NCBI RefSeq assembly: GCF_014201675.1 | Contig: NZ_JACHEZ010000002.1 | Span: 307,780 to 371,779, forward strand | Length of the DNA: 64,000 nucleotides | DNA from: Oceanithermus desulfurans | Lineage (GTDB): Bacteria; Deinococcota; Deinococci; Deinococcales; Marinithermaceae | Direction of reading: 5' to 3' | In this document: positions 52,485 to 60,717 of the stretch, in pieces | Position numbering within the stretch: position 1 is the stretch's first letter | How the letters are laid out: the number at the start of each line of letters is the position of its first letter | Translations under genes and position numbers: made by a program | The notes under the pieces: generated by a model | What the model was told of the DNA's origin: nothing | The model's input: the letters and a program-made list of their open reading frames with translations, nothing else | Database searches by the model: none

Positions 52485-54349
52485 AGGGGACGCTGCTCGA
52501 GCCCCTCTTCCGCTGGGCCGAGGTGCGCCCGCAGGCCCCGGCGCTGCGGGTCAAGCGGCTGGGCGTCTGGCAGCCGCGCAGCTGGCGCGCCTGGGCGGAC
52601 GAGGTGCTCGACCTGGCCGGCGGCCTGGAGGCGCTGGGGCTCGGGGCCGGGGGCGTGCTCGCGGTGCTGGGGCGCAACGCCCCCGAGTGGGTGACCGCCG
52701 AGCTCGCGGCCCAGGCGCTGGGGGCGCTGCCGCTGGGCCTCTACGCCGACGCGATGGCCGACGAGGTGGGCTGGTTCCTCGAGTACGCCGAGGCCGTCGG
52801 GGTGGTGGTGGCCGACGAGGAACAGCTCGACAAGGTGCTGCCCCACCTGGAGCGGCTGCGCTTCGTCCTCGTCTGGGAGGAGGCGGGGATGAGCCGCTAC
52901 TGGTCGGACAAGGTCCGCCCCTACTCGGCGGTGGCCGAGGCCGGCCGGGCCCGCCGCGAGGCGGTGCGCGCGGGGCTGGCGGCGCTCACGCCCGAAACCG
53001 TGGCCCTGCTCGCGCCCACCTCGGGCACCACCGGCCGCAGCAAGCTGGCCATGCTCAGCCACGCCAACCTGATGGCGGGCCACCACGCGCTGCGCGACGT
53101 GCTCGGCCTGCGGGGGGACGAGTGGCTGTTTTCGTACCTGCCGCTCGCCTGGATCGGCGAGCAGATGCTCACCGTGGTGCAGACGCTGGCGCTGGGGCTC
53201 TTGGTGCACTTTCCCTCGGAGCCGGCCACGCTGGCCGAGGACCTGAGGGAGGTGCAGCCCGACTTCTACCTGGCCCCGCCGCGGCTGTGGGAGGACGCCG
53301 CCGCCTTCGTGCAGAGCCGCGCCCAGGAGGCGGGCTGGCTTAAGCGGCGCACCTTTCGCTGGGGGCTGGACGCGCTCCTCGAGGGCGCCCGCCGCGGCTT
53401 CCGCGGCGAGCGCGTGGGACCGGGGCTCGACCTGGCGCGGGCCGCGGCCTACCCGCTGGTGGCGCGGCCGCTGCGCGGCCGGCTGGGGCTCGCGGACACG
53501 CGCGTGGCCATCACCGGCGGCGCGCCGCTGGGCCCCGAGGTCTTCACCTTCTACCGCGCCATTGGCCTGGACATCCGCCAGGTCTACGGCCAGTCGGAGA
53601 CGGCCGCCTCCACCTGCGCCCACCCCGCCGGCGACGCCCCCCCCGAGACGGTGGGCCCGCCGCTGCCGGGCACCGAGGTGAAGATCTCCGAGGAGGGCGA
53701 GATCCTGGTCAAGGGCCCCCAGGTCTTCGTGGGCTACTACAAGAACGAGGAGGCGACCCGCGAGACCTTCACCCCGGACGGCTGGTTCAAGAGCGGCGAC
53801 GCGGGCGCCTTCGACGAGCGCGGCCACCTGATCGTGCTGGGCCGCCTCAAGGAGGTGGGGCACCTGGCGGACGGAACCCGCTTCGCGCCGCAGCTGCTCG
53901 AGAACCGCCTCAAGTACTCGCCCTTCATCCGCGAGGTGGTGGTGCTGGGCCACGACCGCCCCTTCGTGGCCCTGCTCGTCGAGATCGACCCCGAAAACGT
54001 GCAGAACTGGGCGCGGCGGCGGCGCATCCCCTTCACCACCTACCCGAGCCTGGCCGGCCGCGACGAGGTCTACGAGCTGATCGCGCGCGAGATCGCCGCG
54101 GCCAGCGCCCAGATGCCCGAGGCCCTGCGTCCGCGGCGCTTCGCGGTGCTGCCCAAGGAGCTGCACCCCGACGACGAGGAGATCACCCGCACCCGCAAGG
54201 TCAAGCGCAACGTCGTCGAGGTGCGCTACGCGCCGCTCATCGAGGGCCTCTACGGGGGCGCGGAGCGGGTGCGGCTCGAGCTGCCCATCCGCTTCGAGGG
54301 CGGCGAGGACGTGCTGGAAGCGGAGGTGAGGATCGCCGATGTTCTTTGA
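52481..54349 (+). CDS. Long-chain acyl-CoA synthetase-like AMP-forming ligase
   Basis: Activates a carboxylic acid to acyl-AMP then acyl-CoA. Seen: 622 residues from GTG 52481; P-loop LLAPTSGTTGRSKLAMLSHA, RVAITGGAPLGPEVFTFYRA, YGQSETAAST, WFKSGDAGAFDERGHLIVLG and a modified FACS loop GRLKEVGHLADGTRFAPQLL in place of GRxKDxIKTxGGxxVxP. C-terminal TRTRKVKRNVVE carries the usual Lys. Embedded between livG and livM, overlapping both, so it should be made together with the importer. Confidence 0.92.
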   Translation: MKGTLLEPLFRWAEVRPQAPALRVKRLGVWQPRSWRAWADEVLDLAGGLEALGLGAGGVLAVLGRNAPEWVTAELAAQALGALPLGLYADAMADEVGWFLEYAEAVGVVVADEEQLDKVLPHLERLRFVLVWEEAGMSRYWSDKVRPYSAVAEAGRARREAVRAGLAALTPETVALLAPTSGTTGRSKLAMLSHANLMAGHHALRDVLGLRGDEWLFSYLPLAWIGEQMLTVVQTLALGLLVHFPSEPATLAEDLREVQPDFYLAPPRLWEDAAAFVQSRAQEAGWLKRRTFRWGLDALLEGARRGFRGERVGPGLDLARAAAYPLVARPLRGRLGLADTRVAITGGAPLGPEVFTFYRAIGLDIRQVYGQSETAASTCAHPAGDAPPETVGPPLPGTEVKISEEGEILVKGPQVFVGYYKNEEATRETFTPDGWFKSGDAGAFDERGHLIVLGRLKEVGHLADGTRFAPQLLENRLKYSPFIREVVVLGHDRPFVALLVEIDPENVQNWARRRRIPFTTYPSLAGRDEVYELIAREIAAASAQMPEALRPRRFAVLPKELHPDDEEITRTRKVKRNVVEVRYAPLIEGLYGGAERVRLELPIRFEGGEDVLEAEVRIADVL

Positions 54350-55409
54350 GCTGGCCAAGACGCTGACCGACGCCTACAGCCGCCGCTTCGCCCGCGCGGT
54401 GCGCGAGAGCTACGCCGCCGACGAGGCCTACGCCAGCACCCCGCTGGGGCGCGCGGGCGTGGCCTTGCTGCTGCTGGCGCTGCTGGCCGTGCCCCTGCTG
54501 CTGCCCGGCTACCCGGTCTACGTGCTCACCCTGGTGGCCATCGCCGCGGTCGGGGCGCTGGGGCTCAACCTGCTGGTGGGCGGGGCGGGGCAGATCTCGC
54601 TGGGGCAGGCGGCCTTCCTGGGCGTGGGCGCCTACGCCGCCAGCCACCTCGCGGGGCCGCTCGCGCCCTTGGGCATCCTGCTGGGCGGGGCCGTGGCCGC
54701 GGCCATCGGGGTGGTGCTGGGGCTGCCCTCGCTGCGCATCAAGGGGGTCTACCTGGCCATCGCCACCATGGCCTTCCAGTTCCTGGCGCTGTGGGTCTTC
54801 AACAACTGGGAGCCGGTCACCGGCGGCATCCGCGGGCGCAACCTGCCGCCGGCCGAGGTGCTGGGGCTCGAGCTCGACCGCGCCGAGCGGCTGTGGTACC
54901 TGGTCCTCGCCTTCGCGGTGCCGCTCTTCTTCTACGGCAAGCGGCTCCTGGCCACGCGCGCCGGCCGCGCCTGGTTCGCGGTGCGCGACAACGACCTCTC
55001 GGCCCAGGTGGCGGGGGTGAACCTGACGCTGGCCAAGCTCTCGGCCTTCGCGCTCTCGGCCTTCTACGCCGGCATCGCCGGCGGCCTGCTCGCCAACCTC
55101 TACCGCTCGGTGACGCCCGAGTACTTCCTCTTCGGCATCTCGGTGCAGTACCTGGCCATGGTGATCGTCGGCGGGGCGGGCACGGTGCTCGGCGCGGTGC
55201 TGGGGGCCGTCTTCGTGATGCTCATCCCCGAGCTGCTGAACGCCGTGGTGGGCGCCTTCGGGCCCGAGTACGCCGCAGCGCTGGCCGCCTGGCGCAACGT
55301 CGCCTTCGGGGGGCTGATCCTGCTCTTCTTGATCCTCGAGCCGCTGGGGCTGGTGGGGCTGTGGGGCCGGATCCGCGCCTACCTGCGCACCTGGCCGTTA
55401 CCCTATTAA
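54339..55409 (+). CDS. livM: ABC permease, LivM family
   Basis: Seen: 356 residues from ATG 54339. LTLVAIAAVGALGLNLLVGG and AGQISLGQAAFLGVGAYAAS are the LivM signature; KGVYLAIATMAFQFLALWVF and RDNDLSAQVAGVNLTLAKL (coupling helix) follow. About 45 charged N-terminal residues (FARAVRESYAADEAYASTPLG) precede the first helix, an extension. Overlaps the ligase by 11 nt. Completes the importer. Confidence 0.93.
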   Translation: MFFELAKTLTDAYSRRFARAVRESYAADEAYASTPLGRAGVALLLLALLAVPLLLPGYPVYVLTLVAIAAVGALGLNLLVGGAGQISLGQAAFLGVGAYAASHLAGPLAPLGILLGGAVAAAIGVVLGLPSLRIKGVYLAIATMAFQFLALWVFNNWEPVTGGIRGRNLPPAEVLGLELDRAERLWYLVLAFAVPLFFYGKRLLATRAGRAWFAVRDNDLSAQVAGVNLTLAKLSAFALSAFYAGIAGGLLANLYRSVTPEYFLFGISVQYLAMVIVGGAGTVLGAVLGAVFVMLIPELLNAVVGAFGPEYAAALAAWRNVAFGGLILLFLILEPLGLVGLWGRIRAYLRTWPLPY

Positions 55410-55423
55410 CCAAGGAGGAAGCC

Positions 55424-56563
55424 ATGAACCGGACCGAACGTCTCCAAGCGGTGATCGCTGCGGCCAAGGACCACCCCCTCTACGCGGAGCGGCTGGCGGG
55501 CGCAGACCCCGGCGCCTTCACCCCCGCGGACCTCGCCCAGGTCGAGCCCGTCACCCGCGACGACTGGGTGGCCTTCTTGAAGGAGCACCCGCGGCCGCCG
55601 GAAGGCACGGCGCTGGTGCACCTCACCCCCAGCCCGCTCCTCGGCTGGATGCCCGAGTACCTGACCGCCGGCGACCTGGAGGCCCAGGCCGAGGCCCTGG
55701 GCGCCTACTTCCGGCGGCTGGGCCTCGCCGGCAAGCGGGTGATCGTGGCCTTCAGCTACCACGTCTTCGCCGGGGGCTGGCTCTTCCACGAGGCGCTGGT
55801 GCGCGCGGGGGCCACGGTCTTCCCCCACGGGCCCGGCGAGGCGGCGCGCATCGCCGAGATCGCCGGTAAGTTCGGCTTCGACGCGCTCGTCTCCAACCCC
55901 AGCTTCGCGCTCAAGATCGCCGAGGCGGGGGGGCGCTTCGAGCTGCTGCTCGCCGGGGGCGAGCCCTTCACCTCGGTGCCCGGCTACCGCGAGCGGGTCG
56001 AGCGGGCCATCGGCGGCCGCGCTCTCGACGCCTACGGCACCAGCGAGCTGGGCATCGTGGCGGCGGAGACCATGGACCAAGACGGGCTGTGGGAGATTCC
56101 CGAGATGGCCGTGCTCGAGGTGCTGGACCCCCAGACGCTCGAGCCTGTACCCGACGGCGAGCGCGGCGAGCTGGTGGTCACCGCGCTCTCGCGCACCCTC
56201 ATGCCGATGATCCGCTTCCGCACCGGCGACCTGGCCATCGCCGAGCGCAGCGAGGGGGGCCTGCGCCTGCCCCGCGGCGTCTTTGGCCGCACCGACACGA
56301 TGGTCAAGGTCAAGGGCGTGAAGCTCTACCCCACAGAGCTCGCGCCCATCCTGGCCGGCTTCGGCCTCGACCCCCGCGGCTTCCAGGTGGTCGTCGAGAC
56401 CAAGGAGGGCGGCACCGACGCGCTGGTGCTGCGCGTCAAGGCCGCCGCGGTGCCCGAAGGGCTCGCGGACGCGGTGCGCCGCGCCACCGGGTTGCGCGTG
56501 GACCGGATCGAGGCCGCCGAAGTGATCGAAGGCGGCCTGGTGGTGGACCGCCGCTTCGGCTAG
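55424..56563 (+). CDS. Phenylacetate-CoA ligase-like AMP-forming protein
   Basis: Seen: 379 residues, shorter than PaaK (about 430). LAGGEPFTSVPGYRERVERA, LDAYGTSELGIVAAETM, DGERGELVVTALSRTLMPMI, RFRTGDLA and GRTDTMVKVKGVKLYPTEL are typical of the PaaK branch. The N-terminal Ser/Gly P-loop (usually SSGTTG) is HLTPSPLLGWMP here, so adenylation may be altered. Start ATG with AAGGAGG 5 nt upstream. Ends in a 4-nt tail-to-tail overlap with a CPBP gene. Likely the last gene of the importer operon. Confidence 0.85.
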   Translation: MNRTERLQAVIAAAKDHPLYAERLAGADPGAFTPADLAQVEPVTRDDWVAFLKEHPRPPEGTALVHLTPSPLLGWMPEYLTAGDLEAQAEALGAYFRRLGLAGKRVIVAFSYHVFAGGWLFHEALVRAGATVFPHGPGEAARIAEIAGKFGFDALVSNPSFALKIAEAGGRFELLLAGGEPFTSVPGYRERVERAIGGRALDAYGTSELGIVAAETMDQDGLWEIPEMAVLEVLDPQTLEPVPDGERGELVVTALSRTLMPMIRFRTGDLAIAERSEGGLRLPRGVFGRTDTMVKVKGVKLYPTELAPILAGFGLDPRGFQVVVETKEGGTDALVLRVKAAAVPEGLADAVRRATGLRVDRIEAAEVIEGGLVVDRRFG

Positions 56564-57387
56564 CGTGCCCGCCATGCGGCGGCGCGCGGCCAGACGGCCA
56601 GGAGCAGCAGACCCACCAGGTAGGTGACCCCCTCGGGCCAGCCCGCGGGGGCGGCGGTGAGGTGGTAGGGCAGGTCCATGAGCCCGTGCCAGCCGACGGC
56701 CATCAGCAGGTTGCCGGTGCGCAGCCACATGAGCGCCAGCAGGACGCCGGTGAACCAGAGGACGGCGAGCCCCACCGGAACGGGAAAGGGCAGCGAGTAG
56801 TGGGGCAGGTGGCTGAGCGCGAAGAAGAGCTGCGAGACGAGTACCGCCAGCGCCGGAGCGCGGCCGGGGAAGCGGGCGCGGAAGAAGTGAAAGAACTGCG
56901 GCACCAGCAGGCCGCGGTAGAAGGCTTCTTCGAAGAGGGCCACTCCGAAAACGTAGTAGACCGCCCCGGCCGCCACGGCCGCCGGGGAGAGCCGGTGGAA
57001 TAGCGGGTTCCATTCCAGGCCGCCCCGCCATGCGGAGGCGGCGGCCAGGATTGCCTCGCTGGCGGCCCACAGGGCCAGCGTGGCCCGTAGCGCCTCCTTC
57101 CAGCCGCCCCAGCGAAGCCCCAGGTCGCGGGCCCGCAGGCCGCAGACGGCCCACCCCAGCCCCACCACCAGCCAGACGAGCCGGCCCCAGGTGGCCGCGA
57201 GGTAGTGGAGCGTGGCGGCCAGGTTGGGGTCGGCGGGCTCGAGCTGCTGCGCGAGCCGCACCAGCGGCCAGGCGGGCAGCGACACCAGCGGCCCCGCGGA
57301 CGTCAGAAGGATGTAGTTGAGCACCAGGGCCGCCGCCACGCAGGCCAGCCCGAACCGCGCACGCCGGGTTCCGTGCAGCACGCGCAT
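56560..57387 (-). CDS. CPBP-family intramembrane protease-like protein
   Basis: Seen: 275 residues, about eight membrane helices. Motifs VALFEEAFYRGLLVPQF (EExxxR), LFFALSHLPHYSLPF and AVGWHGLMDLP (His, Asp) give the CPBP/Abi catalytic set. Unlike the 21.5-kb protein it has no attached domain. Family roles include prenyl-protein cleavage and bacteriocin self-immunity. Start ATG, no operon. A TTAAACT lies about 14 nt upstream of the ATG. Confidence 0.88.
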   Translation of the reverse strand: MRVLHGTRRARFGLACVAAALVLNYILLTSAGPLVSLPAWPLVRLAQQLEPADPNLAATLHYLAATWGRLVWLVVGLGWAVCGLRARDLGLRWGGWKEALRATLALWAASEAILAAASAWRGGLEWNPLFHRLSPAAVAAGAVYYVFGVALFEEAFYRGLLVPQFFHFFRARFPGRAPALAVLVSQLFFALSHLPHYSLPFPVPVGLAVLWFTGVLLALMWLRTGNLLMAVGWHGLMDLPYHLTAAPAGWPEGVTYLVGLLLLAVWPRAAAWRAR

Positions 57388-57464
57388 GGCCGTTCGGGTT
57401 CAGTTTAATCCGCGGTCCGCCCCGCCGCCCCAAGTCCGCCGGCGGCCGGGTGGCGGCCCGCCCC

Positions 57465-57535
57465 TTGCGGTCGGGGCGGCGGCCCGGTATCCTTAGCCGA
57501 AAATATGTTTAAGCACGAACAAATGTTCAGCACGA
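57465..57535 (+). promoter_or_regulatory. Promoter and repeat operator of the mtnKA-transketolase-RLP operon
   Basis: TTGCGG at 57465-57470, 17-bp spacer, TATCCT at 57488-57493. Just downstream lie palindrome GAACA-AA-TGTTC (57517-57528) and AGCACGA repeated at 57512-57518 and 57529-57535 (17-bp step). ATGTT precedes both copies. This is where a repressor would block elongation; the operon's own SorC-type regulator is the obvious candidate. GGGAGGAGG ribosome-binding site follows at 57552-57560. Confidence 0.65.
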
Positions 57536-57566
57536 CCGGGCCGGGCCCGGCGGGAGGAGGTTTAGC

Positions 57567-58784
57567 GTGGGCGAGCTGGAAGCCCTGAACGAGACCACGG
57601 TCAAGGATTATCTGGCGCAAAGGGGCCTGGCCGAGCGGCTGGGCGGGGGGGCGGAGGACTGGGTGGCCGAGCCGATCACCGACGGCAACGTCAACCTGCT
57701 CTTCCGGGTGAAGAACCCGCACGCGGGGCGGTCGCTGATCGTCAAGCAGGCCCTCGGCTACGCCTGGCGCTACCCCGACTTCAAGATGCCCAAGGGCCGG
57801 CTGGCCATCGAGCACGCGGTGCTGCAGGTGGCCGCCGAGCACGCCCCCGAGCAGGTGCCCGAGGTCTACTTCTTCAGCCCCGAGGACGCGGTGCTGGTGA
57901 TGGAAGACCTGAACCGTCACCGCGAGATGCGCGCGGCGCTGCGCGAGGGGACGCGCTTTCCACGGGCGGCCGAGCACCTGGGCCGCTACATGGCGCGGAC
58001 GCTCTTTTACACCTCCGACCTCTACCTGCCCTCGGGCGAGAAGAAGGCGCGGGCGGCCGAGCTGGTGAACCCGGTGCTGCGCAAGGTGCAGGAGGACCTG
58101 GTCTTCACCCAGCCCTTCATGGAGCACCCCAACAACCGCTACTCGCCGCCGCTCGAGCCCCTGGTGCGCGAGATCTACGCCGACGACGGGTTGCGCGCCG
58201 AGGTCCACGAACTCAAGGAGCGCTACATGACCCAGGCCCAGGCGCTGATCCACAACGACCTGCACACCGGCTCGATTCTGGCCAACGAGGAGGAGACCAA
58301 GGTGGTGGACCCCGAGTTCGCCTTCTTCGGGCCGATGGGCCACGACCTGGGCACCTACCTGGGCAACCTGGCACTGGCCTACGCCGCCTACGAGGCGCAC
58401 GCGGCGAACGGAGAGGAAAAGCGGGCCTTCCGCGACTGGCTGCTGGAGAGCCTGATCGAGACCTGGCGCGTCTTCGAGCGCGAGTTCCTGGCGGCCTGGG
58501 AGAAGGACGTCCAGCGAGAGGAGTGGTCTTCGGACCGCTACCGCGAGCGCTACCTGAAGCGGCTCTTACAGGACGCGGCCGGGTTTGGCGCGGCCGAGAT
58601 GTTCCGCCGCCTGATCGGGATGGCCCACGTTTCCGACTTCTGGAGCATCGAAGACGAGGACGAGCGCGCCGCCGCCGAGAGCCTGGGCCTCGACATCGCC
58701 CGCGCCTGGATCGCCAGCTGGCGCGCGCTGGAACGACCCGAGGACCTGGCCGCGCTGGTGCGCGCGGGGAGGGTGTTGCTGTGA
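57567..58784 (+). CDS. mtnK: 5-methylthioribose kinase MtnK
   Basis: Phosphorylates 5-methylthioribose (and possibly 5-deoxyribose) at C1. Seen: 405 residues from GTG 57567 with GGAGGAGG upstream. AEPITDGNVNLLFRVKNPH, SLIVKQALGYAWRYPDF (Lys), VLVMEDLNRH, and the kinase motif ALIHNDLHTGSILANEEET followed by KVVDPEFAFFGPMGHDLGTY are diagnostic (aminoglycoside-phosphotransferase fold; the DPEFAFFGPxGxDxG segment is MtnK-specific). First gene of the operon; GTGA overlap with mtnA. Confidence 0.95.
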   Translation: MGELEALNETTVKDYLAQRGLAERLGGGAEDWVAEPITDGNVNLLFRVKNPHAGRSLIVKQALGYAWRYPDFKMPKGRLAIEHAVLQVAAEHAPEQVPEVYFFSPEDAVLVMEDLNRHREMRAALREGTRFPRAAEHLGRYMARTLFYTSDLYLPSGEKKARAAELVNPVLRKVQEDLVFTQPFMEHPNNRYSPPLEPLVREIYADDGLRAEVHELKERYMTQAQALIHNDLHTGSILANEEETKVVDPEFAFFGPMGHDLGTYLGNLALAYAAYEAHAANGEEKRAFRDWLLESLIETWRVFEREFLAAWEKDVQREEWSSDRYRERYLKRLLQDAAGFGAAEMFRRLIGMAHVSDFWSIEDEDERAAAESLGLDIARAWIASWRALERPEDLAALVRAGRVLL

Positions 58785-59812
58785 GCACGTTCCGATCGAT
58801 CGCGTGGGAGGGGGGACGGCTCGTCCTCCTCGACCAGCGCCGCATTCCCGAGGAAAAGACGTTCCTGGAGCTCGAGACCCCCGGGGAGGTGGCCGAGGCG
58901 ATCCGCACCATGGCGGTGCGGGGGGCGCCCGCCATCGGCGCGGCCGCGGCCTTTGGCGTCGTCCTCGCCGCCCGCCGGGGAGAGGACCTGGAGGCGGCCG
59001 ACGCGCGGCTGCGGGCGTCGCGCCCCACCGCGGTCAACCTCTTCTGGGCCCTCGACCGCATGAAGCGGGTCTGGGCGGGCTTCGCGGGCGGCCGCGAGGA
59101 GCTTGTGGGGGCGCTCGAGGCCGAGGCCCTGAAGATCGCCGAGGAGGACGTGGCCGCCAACAAGGCGATCGGGAGGAACGCGCTGCCGCTGATCCCGGAC
59201 GAGGCGAAGATCCTCCACCACTGCAACACCGGCTCGCTGGCCACGGTGGACTACGGGACCGCCCTGGGCATCATCCGCATCGCCCATGAGGCCGGCAAGA
59301 AGGTGCACGCCTTCCTCGACGAGACCCGTCCGCGGCTGCAGGGGGCGCGGCTCTCGGCCTGGGAGCTGCGCGAGCTGGGCATCCCCCACACCGTGATCGC
59401 CGACGGCGCCAGCGGCCACGTGATGCAGAAGTTCGGGATCGACCTGGTGGTGGTGGGGGCCGACCGCATCGCCAGGAACGGCGACACCGCCAACAAGATC
59501 GGGACCTACAACCTGGCCCTCGCGGCCCGCTACCACGGGGTGCCCTTCTACGTCGCCGCCCCCACGAGCACGATCGACCTGGAGACCGCTGCGGGCGCGG
59601 AGATTCCCATCGAGGAGCGCTCGCCCGAGGAGCTCACCCACTGCGGGCCGGTCCGGGTGGTGCCCGAGGGCAGCCCCGTCTACAACCCCGCCTTCGACGT
59701 CACCCCGGCGGAGCTGATCACCGCAATCGTCACCGAAGCGGGCCTGGCCTACCCGCCCTTTGAAGAGAGCCTGCCCGCACTGGTCAGGAAAGCCAAGGAG
59801 GAAAGGTCATGA
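58781..59812 (+). CDS. mtnA: 5-methylthioribose-1-phosphate isomerase MtnA
   Basis: Isomerises 5-methylthioribose-1-phosphate to methylthioribulose-1-phosphate. Seen: 343 residues from GTG 58781; TMAVRGAPAIGAAAAFGVVL, ASRPTAVNLFWALDRM, HHCNTGSLATVDYGTALGI (active Cys), VFLDETRPRLQGARL-type segment and VVGADRIARNGDTANKIGTY (active Asp). Related eIF2B-type proteins lack this combination. ATGA overlap with the next gene. Second step of the pathway with MtnK. Confidence 0.95.
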   Translation: MSTFRSIAWEGGRLVLLDQRRIPEEKTFLELETPGEVAEAIRTMAVRGAPAIGAAAAFGVVLAARRGEDLEAADARLRASRPTAVNLFWALDRMKRVWAGFAGGREELVGALEAEALKIAEEDVAANKAIGRNALPLIPDEAKILHHCNTGSLATVDYGTALGIIRIAHEAGKKVHAFLDETRPRLQGARLSAWELRELGIPHTVIADGASGHVMQKFGIDLVVVGADRIARNGDTANKIGTYNLALAARYHGVPFYVAAPTSTIDLETAAGAEIPIEERSPEELTHCGPVRVVPEGSPVYNPAFDVTPAELITAIVTEAGLAYPPFEESLPALVRKAKEERS

Positions 59813-60717
59813 GCTGGCCACAGGAAGCGAAGCGGGTGGCCGACGGCATCCGCCGCCGGGTGACCGCGTTCACCCTCAAGAACGGCGGCGGCTACCTGAG
59901 CCAGGCGTGTTCGAGCGCCGAGATTCTGGCGACCCTCTACACCAGGGTCATGAACCTGGGGCCCTCGGTGGCCCCCCCGGTGCCCCCGCCCTTTGGCGGG
60001 GTGCCGGGCAAGAACCCCGACTACACCACCGGGGCCGGCTACAACGGCCCCCACGAACCCGAACGCGACCGTTTCTTCATCAGCCCTGTCCACTACGCCC
60101 TGGTCCTCTACGCCACCCTGGTGGAGACCGGACGGATGGCCGAGGAGGGCCTTGAGATGTTCAACCAGGACGGCGGCACCGTCGAGATGATCGGCGCCGA
60201 GCACTCCCCGGGCCACGAGCTGATGGCCGGGTCGCTGGGGCAGGCGCTGAGCCAGGTGATCGGCATCGCCCTGGGCCGCCGGCGCAAAGGGGAGACGGGG
60301 CGCAACTTCGCCTTCATGTCCGACGGCGAGTTCATGATCGGCCAGACCTGGGAGGCGATGGAGACGCTGAGCTTTTACAAGCTCGACAGCGTGATCGCCT
60401 ACGTCGACGCCAACGGCCAGTCGGCCGACGGCAGGATCGACGAGGTGATGGGCATCGAGCCGCTCAAGGAGCGGCTGGAGGCCTTCGGCGCGGTGGCGGT
60501 GGAGGTGGACGGGCACGACGTGGAGGCGCTCGCGGCCGCGGCCGAAACGCCCCACGAGGGCCGGCCTCTGGTGGTCGTCGCCCGCACCAACCCCTACTGC
60601 GGGGTCGAGGTGCTCTCGGAGCGGGCGCCCAGGTTCCACTACATCCGTTTCGCGGGGCCGGAAGAAAAGGAGGCGCTCGAGCGCTTTTACGTGCGCAAGT
60701 GGGGAGGTAGGGAGTGA
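59809..60717 (+). CDS. Transketolase-type N-terminal subunit (ThDP-binding), divergent
   Basis: Seen: 302 residues. ThDP motif MSDGEFMIGQTWEAMETLSF...YVDANGQS and AEHSPGHELMAGSLGQALSQ identify a transketolase first half. But the usual N-terminal G-H-P-G is GGGYLSQACSSAEIL, and the usual S-K-G-H is FFISPVHYALVLYATL, so sugar-contact residues differ. A Pro-rich insert PVPPPFGGVPGKNPDY is unusual. It needs the next gene's product as partner, as in split transketolases. ATGA overlap with mtnA and GTGA overlap with the second subunit. Confidence 0.85.
   Translation: MSWPQEAKRVADGIRRRVTAFTLKNGGGYLSQACSSAEILATLYTRVMNLGPSVAPPVPPPFGGVPGKNPDYTTGAGYNGPHEPERDRFFISPVHYALVLYATLVETGRMAEEGLEMFNQDGGTVEMIGAEHSPGHELMAGSLGQALSQVIGIALGRRRKGETGRNFAFMSDGEFMIGQTWEAMETLSFYKLDSVIAYVDANGQSADGRIDEVMGIEPLKERLEAFGAVAVEVDGHDVEALAAAAETPHEGRPLVVVARTNPYCGVEVLSERAPRFHYIRFAGPEEKEALERFYVRKWGGRE

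Noticed and set aside
57388..57566. SAM or other riboswitch upstream of mtnK
   Set aside because: Only about 70 nt separate the likely transcription start from the gene; no SAM-I or SAM-II core is seen. The repeats look like a protein operator.
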